Positions 17,501 through 25,808 of a DNA stretch of 48,702 nucleotides are shown here, one piece after another. The notes beneath the pieces were generated by a model. The model saw nothing but the letters and a program-made list of their open reading frames with translations, did no database searches and was not told the DNA's origin. Location of the stretch: positions 1 through 48,702 of the forward strand of contig NZ_BAJR01000025.1 of the NCBI RefSeq assembly GCF_000613805.1, written 5' to 3'. The DNA is from Phocaeicola paurosaccharolyticus JCM 15092 (GTDB lineage: Bacteria > Bacteroidota > Bacteroidia > Bacteroidales > Bacteroidaceae). Position 1 is the first letter of the stretch. Every line of letters starts with the position of its first letter. A program made the position numbers and the translations under genes.

Positions 17501-17698
17501 GCATGGAATACGAAGATCATCCCTATATTCCTTACAGTAGTTTCTACCATATTGGGCTTCATTCCTTTCATGGTAGGAGAGGGAAAAGAGGCATTCTGGT
17601 TTCCTCTTGCTGCAGGAACGATAGGCGGACTTGTTGCTTCGGTCATCGGGATTTTCATATTCCTGCCTCTGTTTTCATTGAAAAAAGATAAACATTAG
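14516..17698 (+). CDS. RND efflux permease 2
   Basis: A second 1060-aa RND pump, diverged from permease 1. It has the usual TM1 (SSFTLIVTFVCLSLIGAAFIPML), porter motif (SFSMPGNSSRVIEMEVTGKLEGMMSRVKG), TM2-6 with Asp406 in NLVIDNTIVMTDHI, and the second half with TM8-12. TM10 reads GITVNASIYILNEY (Asn968-Ala969), so the AcrB Lys940 position is again replaced. Sequence differences between permeases 1 and 2 suggest different tasks, for example a heteromeric pump as in MdtBC, or two pumps sharing one adaptor and channel. There is no second adaptor. It starts by ATGA overlap with the TolC-like gene. From about 15950 onward it is followed by more AT-rich DNA. Confidence 0.92.
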   Translation: MTGMNKISSFTLIVTFVCLSLIGAAFIPMLTVKLAPSRNLPGLSISFSMPGNSSRVIEMEVTGKLEGMMSRVKGIRKITSTSDNGSGQIDLELDRHADIEVARFEVSTIIRQVWPQLPEGVSYPQISTRRSDDKSARPFITYTINAPSSPYLIQKYAEENIKPALSSLKGIYKIDLKGATPMEWKLEYDTDQLRRLGVELSDIQVAINQNYEGEFIGICPVDNGTGKDEWIRVVRKSSDNEKEFNPERVSIRNRNGDIITLDKLIKVRHQEQDPQDYYRINGLNSIYMNITADETANQLKLSGKVREKMQELEMKMPGGYEVHIGYDATEYIQRELDKIYFRTGLTILILLLFVALITMNLRYLFLIVTSLVANILVATIFYYLFGLEMQLYSLAGITISLNLVIDNTIVMTDHIVHRRNLKAFTSVLAATLTTIGALVIIFFLDEKIRLNLQDFAAVVIINLVVSLFVALLFVPSMIERTGFAKRKKKWTGKRLRFIPAMSLKRITVYITHLYQRMICNLIRFRVATVILLVLTFGIPVFMLPEKLEGEGKMALLYNKVFDNDVYRDKIKSVSDKVLGGSLRLFVENVYNGSYFNRDEGEVVLSVSTSLPNGSTMEQMDVLVRKMEAYLTEFKEIRQFQTSIYNARQALIQIYFNRKDQRGSFPYILKSNIISKALTLGGGSWSVYGLEDQGFSNDVRENAGSFRVRMYGYNYDELTQYADNLKSILLTHRRIKEVTVGAEFSWWKDDYSEFFLKFNKMRMAQERVTASQLFAALRPIFGKDIYCGNVIYDNQSEALKLSSKQSDEYDVWGLSNIPITISEHTYKLSDLATVEKGQSPQKVIKEDQQYVICLQYEYIGSSEQGKKILKEDLEKFNRTLPMGYGAKDEESYWSWNDEDKSQYGLLLVVITIIFFTTAILFNSVKQPLAIIFIIPVSYIGVFLTFYLFDLNFDQGGFASFILLCGITVNASIYILNEYNSIRKRYIRLSPLRAYTKAWNTKIIPIFLTVVSTILGFIPFMVGEGKEAFWFPLAAGTIGGLVASVIGIFIFLPLFSLKKDKH

Positions 17699-17846
17699 GT
17701 TAATATATATTGAAGCTCAATGAAATAGGATATTTCTATTCACTAATATATAGAGTATAAATATATCGGCATTGATTATTTAAACTTACTTTTTCTAATC
17801 TATTTTTTGTATATACTATGGCTGAAATTTGTAACAGAATAAAGTC

Positions 17847-19736
17847 TTAGAATGGGAACAATAACGGAAGCAAGAATATCATAACAATACCAAGTATTAT
17901 TTGGAGTGGGAGACCAACCTTTATATAATCCATAAATGTGTATTGTCCTGCCGAGAGCACCATTGCATTAGGTGGAGTAGAGAATGGAGAAGCCAAACAC
18001 ATTGATGCTGCTACTGTAACTGCGAAAAGAAATGATACGGGACTTACGCCTATACCAATGGCACACTGAAGGGCAATAGGTGCCATCAGCAGGGCTGTTA
18101 CGGAATTACTTATAAAGATGGTCATTGTTGATGTTGCAAAGTATATTGCTGCAAGGGCCATATATGGGCTGCTTGCTCCGAAACTACCGACTATATAATC
18201 GGCTACCATGGTAGACACTCCTGTTTTTTCTAGTGCTGTAGACATAGGAAGCATAGATGCAAATAGTATAATTGTTGGCCAGTTTATAGTTTTATAAGCA
18301 GCATCCATACTTCGTACACATCCTGTAACTACCATCAGTATTGAAGCCAAAAGGACTGCTGTAACAGGTGCTATAGGTATTGAATCGAACACCATGGAAA
18401 CAATCATAGCTACCATGATAGCTCCAGCTATAGGAGCTTTATAATCTAAGGTAACTTTTGCAGCCTCATTCAGCGGACGGCCAAGGACGACCCAGTTATT
18501 CGACTCATCACTAAGACGTGAGATATCTTTCCATTCTCCCTGAATGAGAAGGATATCACCTTCATGTATCTTCTGATCTGCTATATTATTCAGGATTATG
18601 TCATGATTGCCTCTTCTAATGCCAAGTACATTGATGTTAAACTTACTGCGGAATCCTGTTTCTGATACTTTTCTGTTATTCATTGATGAGGATTGCATGA
18701 TAAGGATCTCAGCTATACCTATATCATAAAAATTGAGTTCAGGATTGCTGTGCCCCTCTATTTCATCTGTATGGACATCAAGTAGCTTGCATGTATACTC
18801 ATTGGCAAACGTCTGGATCATCTCTATATCACCTGATAGGTAGAGGATGTCTCCTTGTTGTAGAACAAGAGAGGTAGATGCCAATTGCTGATTAACAGTT
18901 CTCACAAACATATTATTGCCTGAGCTACGGCGTAACTCCATGACATTGATGCCATATCTGCGATATACATCAAGGTCGACTATAGTTTTCCCTATGGCTT
19001 GTGAAGGAGTATCTAACTGTACTCTGAATAGGTTTTCTGTCAATCCATACTCTTTGACCAACTGATTTAAAGACTTTCCACCAGATTTCTTTTTCCCTTG
19101 TTTTTCTTTAGAAGTCAAGAACCATTTTGTCACTGGCAGAAGATATAATACTCCTACTAAAAGTACAACTATTCCCACCGGTAGGAATGTAAAGAATGAT
19201 ATCTCTTGAAAAACCGGCTTCCCTTGTTCGGCAAGTGAAAGGTTATAATTATGTAATACCTCTTGTATAATCATATTAGGAGGAGTACCAATCAGCGTCA
19301 TCATACCTCCCATACTACTAGCAAAAGCAAGAGGTATTAGAAGCCTGCGTGATGATGTGTCTGCATATGCTGCCATACTTACAACAATAGGAAGCATTAA
19401 GGCTACTGTTCCGGTATTACTTACAAAAGCTCCGATAAAAGAGGTAACAAGCATTACGAGAATAAATAGCTTTGATTCACTTGTTCCTGCTAGTTTAATT
19501 ATGCGGCTACCAATCATCTTTGCCAGCCCGGTCTGGAAAATACCTCCTCCGACAATAAACAGACCAATCATCATGATTACGACTGTATTCGAGAAACCGG
19601 CTAATCCTTCGGCAGGTGTTAATACTTGAGCTAAAAGCAAAACTATGAGAGAACAAATGGCAACAAGGTCTGAACGGACCTTGCCACTGACAAATAATAT
19701 CGCAGAAATTAATAGTACTATAAGGGTAATTAGCAT
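17847..19736 (-). CDS. SLC13 family permease with two RCK_C (TrkA-C) domains
   Basis: A 629-aa inner-membrane transporter. The N-terminal half (residues 1-190) has about six TM helices with the sodium/anion symporter signature GMMTLIGTPPNMIIQEVL and SFIGAFVSNTGTVALMLP. The centre (about 205-410) is soluble with two TrkA-C/RCK_C regulatory domains (VDLDVYRRYGINVMELRR and RSKFNINVLGIRRGNHDIIL). The C-terminal half repeats the membrane core (TIILFASMLPMSTALEKTG, FISNSVTALLMAPIALQ, ASPFSTPPNAMVLSAGQY). Family members carry dicarboxylates, citrate or sulfate; the substrate here is not determined. It is transcribed alone, converging on the RND operon. A TATTTTTG box lies 22 bases before the start codon on the minus strand. 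Confidence 0.9.
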   Translation of the reverse strand: MLITLIVLLISAILFVSGKVRSDLVAICSLIVLLLAQVLTPAEGLAGFSNTVVIMMIGLFIVGGGIFQTGLAKMIGSRIIKLAGTSESKLFILVMLVTSFIGAFVSNTGTVALMLPIVVSMAAYADTSSRRLLIPLAFASSMGGMMTLIGTPPNMIIQEVLHNYNLSLAEQGKPVFQEISFFTFLPVGIVVLLVGVLYLLPVTKWFLTSKEKQGKKKSGGKSLNQLVKEYGLTENLFRVQLDTPSQAIGKTIVDLDVYRRYGINVMELRRSSGNNMFVRTVNQQLASTSLVLQQGDILYLSGDIEMIQTFANEYTCKLLDVHTDEIEGHSNPELNFYDIGIAEILIMQSSSMNNRKVSETGFRSKFNINVLGIRRGNHDIILNNIADQKIHEGDILLIQGEWKDISRLSDESNNWVVLGRPLNEAAKVTLDYKAPIAGAIMVAMIVSMVFDSIPIAPVTAVLLASILMVVTGCVRSMDAAYKTINWPTIILFASMLPMSTALEKTGVSTMVADYIVGSFGASSPYMALAAIYFATSTMTIFISNSVTALLMAPIALQCAIGIGVSPVSFLFAVTVAASMCLASPFSTPPNAMVLSAGQYTFMDYIKVGLPLQIILGIVMIFLLPLLFPF

Positions 19737-19757
19737 AATATGTTTTTATGATTTATA

Positions 19758-19765
19758 CAAAAATA
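19758..19765 (-). promoter_or_regulatory. Putative -7 box for the SLC13 transporter
   Basis: The minus strand reads TATTTTTG here, matching the TAnnTTTG -7 consensus, 22-29 bases before the start codon. The -33 element is not clear: TTTG at 19778-19781 is only 12 bases away. Confidence 0.35.
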
Positions 19766-20051
19766 GCAATTTTCTGCCAAATTTCCTCCTCTCTAGTACG
19801 ACCGTAATGATATATTTGATTATAATCTATTAAGCTACATTGATAATTAATCATTATGTAATTTGTTTTATTGCAATCATTTGTATTATTTAGTCCTATC
19901 AAAATTTATATTCAGAAATATGATAAGCATAGTTTTACAATAAAACAATAGAAGGCTGTTGATATAACATCTTGATTGATTTGCTTCTCACTAAATTTAG
20001 ACCTTTTGCCTATTTGTATTTGTTATATATTAAACCAAATATCTGTATAAT
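19766..20051. other. Intergenic region between divergent SLC13 and tspO genes
   Basis: This AT-rich stretch separates two divergently transcribed genes. I see no convincing open frame, RNA gene or repeat. It must hold the promoters of both genes; TATTTGTATTTG near 20015 is a loose match for a tspO promoter but not the consensus. Confidence 0.5.
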
Positions 20052-20516
20052 ATGAAAGCATGGATAATCTCTTCTCTATCAATTATATTCTGTTTGATAA
20101 TAGGATTTATCTCAAGTATGTTTCAGACAGAATCTATGATTTCTTGGTATCCCACACTTGAGAAATCAGTTCTTACTCCTCCTGGTTTTGTATTTCCTAT
20201 TGTCTGGACTTTACTATATATCTGCATTGGTATCTCACTTGCTTATATCCTATTACAAAAGCCTGAGAAAAAGTTTGTATTGGTATTTTTATGGTCTTCC
20301 CAGATTCTGTTTAATTTCTTGTGGAGTATTTTATTCTTTTATATGAAGAGTCCTTTGCTGGGATTTATAGATATAATCTTACTTGACATCGTGGTTATTC
20401 TTTTTATTATCTGCAGTTTTAAACCATCTAAGGTATCGTCAGTACTGTTTATACCATATTTGGTATGGCTTGTTTTAGCAACATATCTGAATGGCTATGT
20501 AATGTTGAATAACTGA
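20052..20516 (+). CDS. tspO: TspO/MBR family membrane protein
   Basis: A 154-aa integral membrane protein with five TM helices and the tryptophan-rich sensory protein motifs: LTPPGFVFPIVWTLLYICIG (about residues 41-60), WSSQILFNFLWSILFF (about 84-99) and PYLVWLVLATYLNGYV (C-terminus). TspO proteins bind porphyrins and related tetrapyrroles and are linked to stress responses; the exact role in Bacteroidota is unclear. Length equals the family norm. The gene stands alone and ends at a perfect palindromic terminator shared with the convergent DUF349 gene. Confidence 0.93.
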   Translation: MKAWIISSLSIIFCLIIGFISSMFQTESMISWYPTLEKSVLTPPGFVFPIVWTLLYICIGISLAYILLQKPEKKFVLVFLWSSQILFNFLWSILFFYMKSPLLGFIDIILLDIVVILFIICSFKPSKVSSVLFIPYLVWLVLATYLNGYVMLNN

Positions 20517-20530
20517 TTGTTTATAGATAA

Positions 20531-20562
20531 AAAATGGAGCAGATAATTATCTGCTCCATTTT
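20531..20562. terminator. Bidirectional terminator between tspO and the DUF349 gene
   Basis: A perfect 32-base palindrome: AAAATGGAGCAGATAA at 20531-20546 and its complement at 20547-20562, with A and T tracts at the ends so that it works on both strands. Confidence 0.9.
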
Positions 20563-20580
20563 AAATTCATATAGTATGAT

Positions 20581-22413
20581 TTATTGATTATCTTCTTTAT
20601 CGATCTCTTCCTGAATAGATCTGTCAATAATATCAATCTTTTCAAGTATAAGATCAAGATCTGATCTAAGCTTTTCAACTTTACGATTCATCTCTGTCAG
20701 CAATGAACTACCTTTCTTTGATGAACTTGATAAGAATCCAAGATTATTTTCATAAGTCTGAAGATCATTTTTCAAGTTTTCGTATTGGCGGCTCAACTTC
20801 TCCCTTTCTCTATACAAGTTAGATTCTTTATTGTTTATTGAGTTTTTAAAGCTGCTCAACTTCTTTTGCGAAGATGATATGTTCAATTTAGTAAAGAGCT
20901 TGTCAATAATATCGTGATATTTATTATATAACTTGTCTTTCTCTTTAAATGGAACATGCCCAACATTGCTCCATTCTTTTATAAGACCTTTTATTGTTTC
21001 TTCATCACTCTCTTCAGCAACCTCTTTTGCATTGATAGCATTAAGCTTTTCTATAATCTCTTTCTTAAGTTCCAAATTGGTTATCTCAACTGAATGTTTA
21101 GATGAACTATTCTTATTCTTTTCAGCAAAGAAATAATCGCAAGCAGAGATGAAACGTTTCCAAATAGCATCTGATTGCTTCTTTGGAACTGGTCCTACGC
21201 TCTTCCACTCTTTCTGGAGATTAGTAAGTAATGCAGCAGTCTCTTTCCAATCAGTGCTATCTTTAAGAACTTCTGCTTTTTCACACAATTCTTTCTTCTT
21301 CTCGAGATTGTTTGACATGTTTTCTTTTAAGCCCTTGAAGAATTCACCTTTCTTAGAGAAGAACTCATCGCAAGCTGTTCTGAAACGCTCGAAAATTTTA
21401 ACATTCATCTTCTGTGGAGCGTATCCTATGGTTTTCCATTTAGCCTGAAGTGCAAGTATTTCCTGAGTCTTATTATCCCAATCTTGGAAAGTCTTGAAAC
21501 TATCGTACTCCATGCTCTCTACTATTTCACAAATAACTGTCTTTTCATCGAGATTTCTCTGCTCTTTCTCTTTCAACTCATCGAAGTGCTGTTGATGTCT
21601 TTTGTTTACTGCTGTAGAAGCAGTCTTGAATCTATTCCACACATCTTCTCTTAAATCTTTAGAAACAGGTCCTGTCTCACGGAATTCTTGATGTAGTTTT
21701 TGGAGTTGGTGGAAAGCAGAAATAACATCCTCTTCGTCTTCAAGTTTCTCGGCAGCTTCACAAAGGTGTAGCTTAATTTCAAGGTTTTTCTTGAAGTCGT
21801 ATTCTCTAAATTCGTTGTTTAGCTTAATGATATCGTAGATTTTCTCAACATATATCTGATAGCTATTCCATATCTCATTAGACTTAGCTTGTGGAATACC
21901 CTTTATTTCATTCCACTCTTGCTGCAGTTTCTTTAATTCGTTATATGCTCTGTTAGAGTCTTCTGTAGATTCAGACAAGACTTTCAACTTCTCAATAATT
22001 TCAAGTTTTCTTCTAAGGTTTTCTTCCTTGTCTTTATCTTCCACTGCTAACATTTCATTTCTTTTCTCTTTTATAGAACTCATGATCTCTTTGAACTGAT
22101 TCTCATAATCATTGGCCACCATTTTGTAAGACTCTGGAGCACCACCAGCTTCCAGATACTCTTTATAGAGGGTGTCTTGATTATACTTAAGAGTTTTGTA
22201 AAAAGATTGTTTCAATTGATTCAGCTCTGATTTGTCAGCGTTGCATGGATCATTGTTAATCTCTTTTAACCTCTCAATAATTTTTTCCATTTTCTGTTTA
22301 ACATCAAGCACAGGAGTTTCCTCTTCTGCTGTAATAGGAGAGACCGATGTTTCTGGAGCTTTATCTTCAGGAACCTCGGTTAAAGAATCATTAATTTCAT
22401 TAGAGTCCATCAT
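20581..22413 (-). CDS. DUF349 domain protein, coiled coil
   Basis: A 610-aa, highly charged, soluble protein without signal peptide. It has an acidic N-terminus (SLTEVPEDKAPETSV) and at least five DUF349 repeats, each with a pattern like L-x-x-(E/K)-W-x-x-x-G-x-x-P followed by W/F-x-R-F (LQQEWNEIKGIPQ, LHQEFRETGPVSK, LQAKWKTIGYAPQ, LQKEWKSVGPVPK, LIKEWSNVGHVPF). The last 100 residues are a predicted coiled coil (YREREKLSRQYENLKNDLQTYENNL). The family is widespread in Bacteroidota; its function is not established to my knowledge. It lies 131 bases downstream of mgtE in the same direction and may be expressed with it or alone. Confidence 0.9.
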   Translation of the reverse strand: MMDSNEINDSLTEVPEDKAPETSVSPITAEEETPVLDVKQKMEKIIERLKEINNDPCNADKSELNQLKQSFYKTLKYNQDTLYKEYLEAGGAPESYKMVANDYENQFKEIMSSIKEKRNEMLAVEDKDKEENLRRKLEIIEKLKVLSESTEDSNRAYNELKKLQQEWNEIKGIPQAKSNEIWNSYQIYVEKIYDIIKLNNEFREYDFKKNLEIKLHLCEAAEKLEDEEDVISAFHQLQKLHQEFRETGPVSKDLREDVWNRFKTASTAVNKRHQQHFDELKEKEQRNLDEKTVICEIVESMEYDSFKTFQDWDNKTQEILALQAKWKTIGYAPQKMNVKIFERFRTACDEFFSKKGEFFKGLKENMSNNLEKKKELCEKAEVLKDSTDWKETAALLTNLQKEWKSVGPVPKKQSDAIWKRFISACDYFFAEKNKNSSSKHSVEITNLELKKEIIEKLNAINAKEVAEESDEETIKGLIKEWSNVGHVPFKEKDKLYNKYHDIIDKLFTKLNISSSQKKLSSFKNSINNKESNLYREREKLSRQYENLKNDLQTYENNLGFLSSSSKKGSSLLTEMNRKVEKLRSDLDLILEKIDIIDRSIQEEIDKEDNQ

Positions 22414-22544
22414 ATAGAATTTTTAGAGTAAAATATCGTTAATGCAATTATATTAAAATACAAATTAAATAAAATTAATTATTAAATTGCAATTAATATC
22501 TTTTTTTTTTAATATGGGACGAAATAACTAATGATCCTCTGCTG

Positions 22545-23888
22545 TTAAGATAAAAGAACAGTTATACTCATATAAACTAGCATTCCTATGATGTCGTTGG
22601 TTATGGAAATAAATGGTCCGGTAGCTATTGCAGGATCAATTTTCAGCCTGTCCAAAGTCATAGGAACGAGCGTTCCGAAAATTGAAGCGAACATAACTAC
22701 AGCAAACAAACTTATAGAAACGGAGTATGATATAGTATTATTTGCACCGAATCGTACAAAATTGTATATGTAGACGAGCATTGATATAATTGTTGCATTG
22801 ATAAGTGCAACGATGGCCTCTTTAATGATCTGTTTCCAGGTATTAGAGGAATCCAGAGAACTATTGGCTAGGCCTTGAACAACAATAGCTGAAGACTGTG
22901 TTCCTACATTACCACCTGTACCGCCGATTAATGGAATATAGAGTGCCATTTCAGGGTGCATAGCAAAAGTGCTGTCGAAATTACCTAAAATCATTGAGTT
23001 ACCTATTCCGCCTATCATACCGATAAGAAGCCAAGGTAGTCGAGCTGTTGTTTGCCTCATAAGTGAGTCGTCAGTCTCTACATCCTGAGAAAGACCTGAA
23101 GCCAACTGATAATCTCTTTCAGCCTGTTCACGTACCTCATCCATAACGTCATCGACAGTGATTCTTCCAACCAAGCGTCCTATACTGTCAACAACAGGTA
23201 CGGCAACAAGGTCATATTTCTCGATAAGCTGTACTACCTCCTCAATTTTAGTATCAACATGAGCAGAAATAGGATCTTTCTTCATCACATGCTTCACTTT
23301 AGAAACAGAGGGACTTGTAATCATCTTTTTGAGAGGGAATACACCTCTTAATCTTTCATCATCATCAACTACATAGACATAATAAATCTCGTCCATCTCT
23401 TCAGCTTGTAGCCTCATCTCTTTGAGGCATTCGGGCATACTCCAGTTTTCGTTTACGACAACCATTTCTGTACCCATCAAACCACCGGCAGTATTCTCAT
23501 CATATTTAAGCAGGTCGACGATATCTCCCGCCTGCTCAATATCTTCAATGTGAGATAGAATCTCTTCCTGCTTTTCTTCATCCATTTCTCTGATGATATC
23601 AACAGCATCATCAGTATCCATGTAGTCTACGAATTTCTTGGCAATAGTTTCGGAAGGAAGAAGATCAAGAAACCTCTTTCTAGCATCTTCGTCCATTTCA
23701 ATGAGGACATCGGCAGCAGTCTCATTATCTAAAAGAAGATAAATGAACCTGGCATCTTCTGTATCCAAATCATTACAAAGTTCAGCTATATCGGCAGGAT
23801 GTAGCCCATTTAATAATTCTTTTACATTCTCAGAATCCTTATCCTCAATAAGTGATTTTACTTTGTCTTCAATCTCTTCCTTATTCAT
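22545..23888 (-). CDS. mgtE: Magnesium transporter MgtE
   Basis: A 447-aa magnesium channel. It has the cytosolic N domain with Mg-sensing helices (LLNGLHPADIAELCNDL, LPSETIAKKFVDYMDTDDAVDIIREM; residues 1-125), a CBS pair (about 130-255; MVVVNENWSMPECLKEM, VPVVDSIGRLVGRITVDDVMD) and five C-terminal TM helices with the pore motif PLIGGTGGNVGTQSSAIVVQGLA and ATGPFISITNDIIGMLVYMSI. In the known family, the cytosolic domain closes the pore when intracellular Mg is high. The gene starts 7 bases after the rsmA stop, so the two are probably co-transcribed. Confidence 0.95.
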   Translation of the reverse strand: MNKEEIEDKVKSLIEDKDSENVKELLNGLHPADIAELCNDLDTEDARFIYLLLDNETAADVLIEMDEDARKRFLDLLPSETIAKKFVDYMDTDDAVDIIREMDEEKQEEILSHIEDIEQAGDIVDLLKYDENTAGGLMGTEMVVVNENWSMPECLKEMRLQAEEMDEIYYVYVVDDDERLRGVFPLKKMITSPSVSKVKHVMKKDPISAHVDTKIEEVVQLIEKYDLVAVPVVDSIGRLVGRITVDDVMDEVREQAERDYQLASGLSQDVETDDSLMRQTTARLPWLLIGMIGGIGNSMILGNFDSTFAMHPEMALYIPLIGGTGGNVGTQSSAIVVQGLANSSLDSSNTWKQIIKEAIVALINATIISMLVYIYNFVRFGANNTISYSVSISLFAVVMFASIFGTLVPMTLDRLKIDPAIATGPFISITNDIIGMLVYMSITVLLS

Positions 23889-23895
23889 CGCAAAA

Positions 23896-24684
23896 CTATT
23901 TGTTCTTTAAAGCATCCTCTACTCTGTTTGTTAATTCTACGAACTGCTCTACTGACAGCTGTTCAGGCCTTTTGTTGAATATCGGGTCTGCACTTAATGG
24001 ATTTTGCTTGTCTAATATAGATGATATAGAATTACGTAATGTCTTTCTTCTTTGATTGAATGTTGTCTTTACTATCAGTTTGAATAGTTTTTCATTGCAT
24101 CCCAAATCGGTAGTTTCATTTCGAGTCATTCTGATGACTGCGCTTTTAACCTTTGGAGGAGGGTTGAAAACATGCTCGTGTACAGTGAAGAGATATTCTA
24201 CTTTATACCATGCCTGAATTAGGATGCTGAGAATACCATAGGTCTTGCTGCCTGGTCCGGCTGCAATTCTCTCTGCTACCTCTTTTTGTATCATTCCGGT
24301 ACAGCAAGGAATCAGATCTTTGTAATCAAGCATCTTGAAGAATATCTGACTTGAGATGTTATATGGATAATTACCTGTGAGTACAAATGGATTATTGTCG
24401 AATATTTTATCAAGTTCCATCTTCAAAAAGTCACTTTCAATTATGTCTTCTTGAAGCTGAGGATAGTTCTCTTTAAGATAATCTACGGATTCGAAGTCTA
24501 GTTCTACAACTTTAACTTTTCTTCCTTTCTGAACGAGGTATTGAGTAAGTACTCCCATACCGGGACCAACTTCCAAAATAGGTAGGGATGGGCATGAGTC
24601 GACTGTATCTGCTATGTCTTTTGCAATATTCAAATCTTTGAGAAAATGCTGACCTAGAAATTTTTTCGGTTTTACTAATCCCAT
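23896..24684 (-). CDS. rsmA: 16S rRNA (adenine1518/1519-N6) dimethyltransferase
   Basis: This 262-aa SAM-dependent enzyme (KsgA) dimethylates two adjacent adenines near the 3' end of 16S rRNA during small-subunit assembly. Visible features are the start KKFLGQHFLKD, SAM motif I ILEVGPGMGVLTQYL, the acidic end of strand 2 VVELD, and the catalytic GNYPYNISSQIFFKML (NxPY type). The C-terminal helical domain includes FNQRRKTLRNSI. Length matches the family. It heads the rsmA-mgtE pair and is divergent from the gene at 24807, with 122 bases between. Confidence 0.96.
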   Translation of the reverse strand: MGLVKPKKFLGQHFLKDLNIAKDIADTVDSCPSLPILEVGPGMGVLTQYLVQKGRKVKVVELDFESVDYLKENYPQLQEDIIESDFLKMELDKIFDNNPFVLTGNYPYNISSQIFFKMLDYKDLIPCCTGMIQKEVAERIAAGPGSKTYGILSILIQAWYKVEYLFTVHEHVFNPPPKVKSAVIRMTRNETTDLGCNEKLFKLIVKTTFNQRRKTLRNSISSILDKQNPLSADPIFNKRPEQLSVEQFVELTNRVEDALKNK

Positions 24685-24731
24685 TGTTATATTTTATTTC
24701 ATTAATAAATAGTTTTATTTCGCTAAGATAG

Positions 24732-24739
24732 TATCTTTG
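24732..24739 (+). promoter_or_regulatory. Putative -7 box for the flippase-like gene
   Basis: TATCTTTG matches the TAnnTTTG consensus exactly, about 67 bases before the GTG at 24807. The -33 element is only loosely matched by TTTTA. Confidence 0.5.
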
Positions 24740-24806
24740 CAGGCAACAAAGGTAATTATTATAACGATAAAAAATTACTATAAAATTTTATATCTGAATA
24801 AATTTT

Positions 24807-25808
24807 GTGAGAATCAAGTATAAAAAAATAATTAGTAAGGCGCTACAAATTGTATTCCCCATAGTTTTAGGTGGAATAATTTTGGTATACATGTATCAAG
24901 GCTTTAATTTTGATCGTGTATGGGAAGTGCTTAAGGATGACATGAATTATTGGTGGATGTTCTTGTCATTAGTATTTGGAGTATTAAGTCATGTCTTTCG
25001 TGGAATGAGGTGGAAACTGACTTTGGCACCTCTTAATGAATATCCAAAGACCTCCAATTGTGTCAATTCAATTTTCATTTCGTATGCAGCCAATCTTGTA
25101 ATTCCACGTGTTGGAGAGATTTCACGATGTGGCGTATTGGCGAAATATGATAATGTATCATTTGCAAAGTCACTTGGAACAGTAGTTACGGAGAGACTTA
25201 TTGATACATTATGTGTTGTTATAATTACAGCTGTGGCTGTACTTATGCAGACTAATATCTTTCTGACCTTCTTTACAAAGACGGGAACAAAATCGGATGT
25301 TATTGAGAGTATCTTGTCATCATCCAATTTCTATATTACGTTGGCTTGTATTGTTGCCATATTTGTACTCTTTTACTTTTTGGTAAAGAACGTAGCTATG
25401 TTTGCCAAGATAAAAGGTATAATCAGCAATATCTGGTTAGGCATAATCTCTTTGAAGGATGTAAAGAATATCAATCTGTTTATACTATACACAGTAGCAA
25501 TATGGGCATCTTACTTCTTCCAGTTTTATCTCTCTTTCTTCTGCTTTGACTTCTCTAGTAATTTGAGCATTATGGCAGGACTTGTGATGTTTGCTGTTGG
25601 AAGTATTGCTGTCGTTGTACCAACTCCTAATGGTGCCGGCCCTTGGCATTTTGCTGTTATAACAATGATGGTACTTTATGGAGTGGGCAAGGAGGATTCA
25701 GGAATTTTTGCACTTTTAGTGCATGGTATACAAACGTTTTTGCTAATTTTGTTAGGTATCTATGGATTGGTGGCACTGCCACTTACAAATAAAAATAAAA
25801 AATTATGA
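24807..25808 (+). CDS. Flippase-like/lysylphosphatidylglycerol synthase TM domain protein (UPF0104)
   Basis: A 333-aa polytopic membrane protein with about eight TM helices and the family pattern FRGMRWKLTLAPL, SIFISYAANLVIPRVGEISRCGVLAKYDN and VVVPTPNGAGPWHFAVITMMVLYG. The domain is shared with the membrane part of MprF; stand-alone proteins are often called flippase-like, but the cargo is not known. The start is a GTG at 24807 directly before a typical basic start (RIKYKKIISKA). Its TGA overlaps the pepD ATG (ATGA), so the two are translationally coupled. Confidence 0.88.
   Translation: MRIKYKKIISKALQIVFPIVLGGIILVYMYQGFNFDRVWEVLKDDMNYWWMFLSLVFGVLSHVFRGMRWKLTLAPLNEYPKTSNCVNSIFISYAANLVIPRVGEISRCGVLAKYDNVSFAKSLGTVVTERLIDTLCVVIITAVAVLMQTNIFLTFFTKTGTKSDVIESILSSSNFYITLACIVAIFVLFYFLVKNVAMFAKIKGIISNIWLGIISLKDVKNINLFILYTVAIWASYFFQFYLSFFCFDFSSNLSIMAGLVMFAVGSIAVVVPTPNGAGPWHFAVITMMVLYGVGKEDSGIFALLVHGIQTFLLILLGIYGLVALPLTNKNKKL

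Noticed and set aside
17699..17846. Terminator between the converging RND operon and SLC13 gene
   Set aside because: Only very short A/T stems were seen, although one would be expected here.
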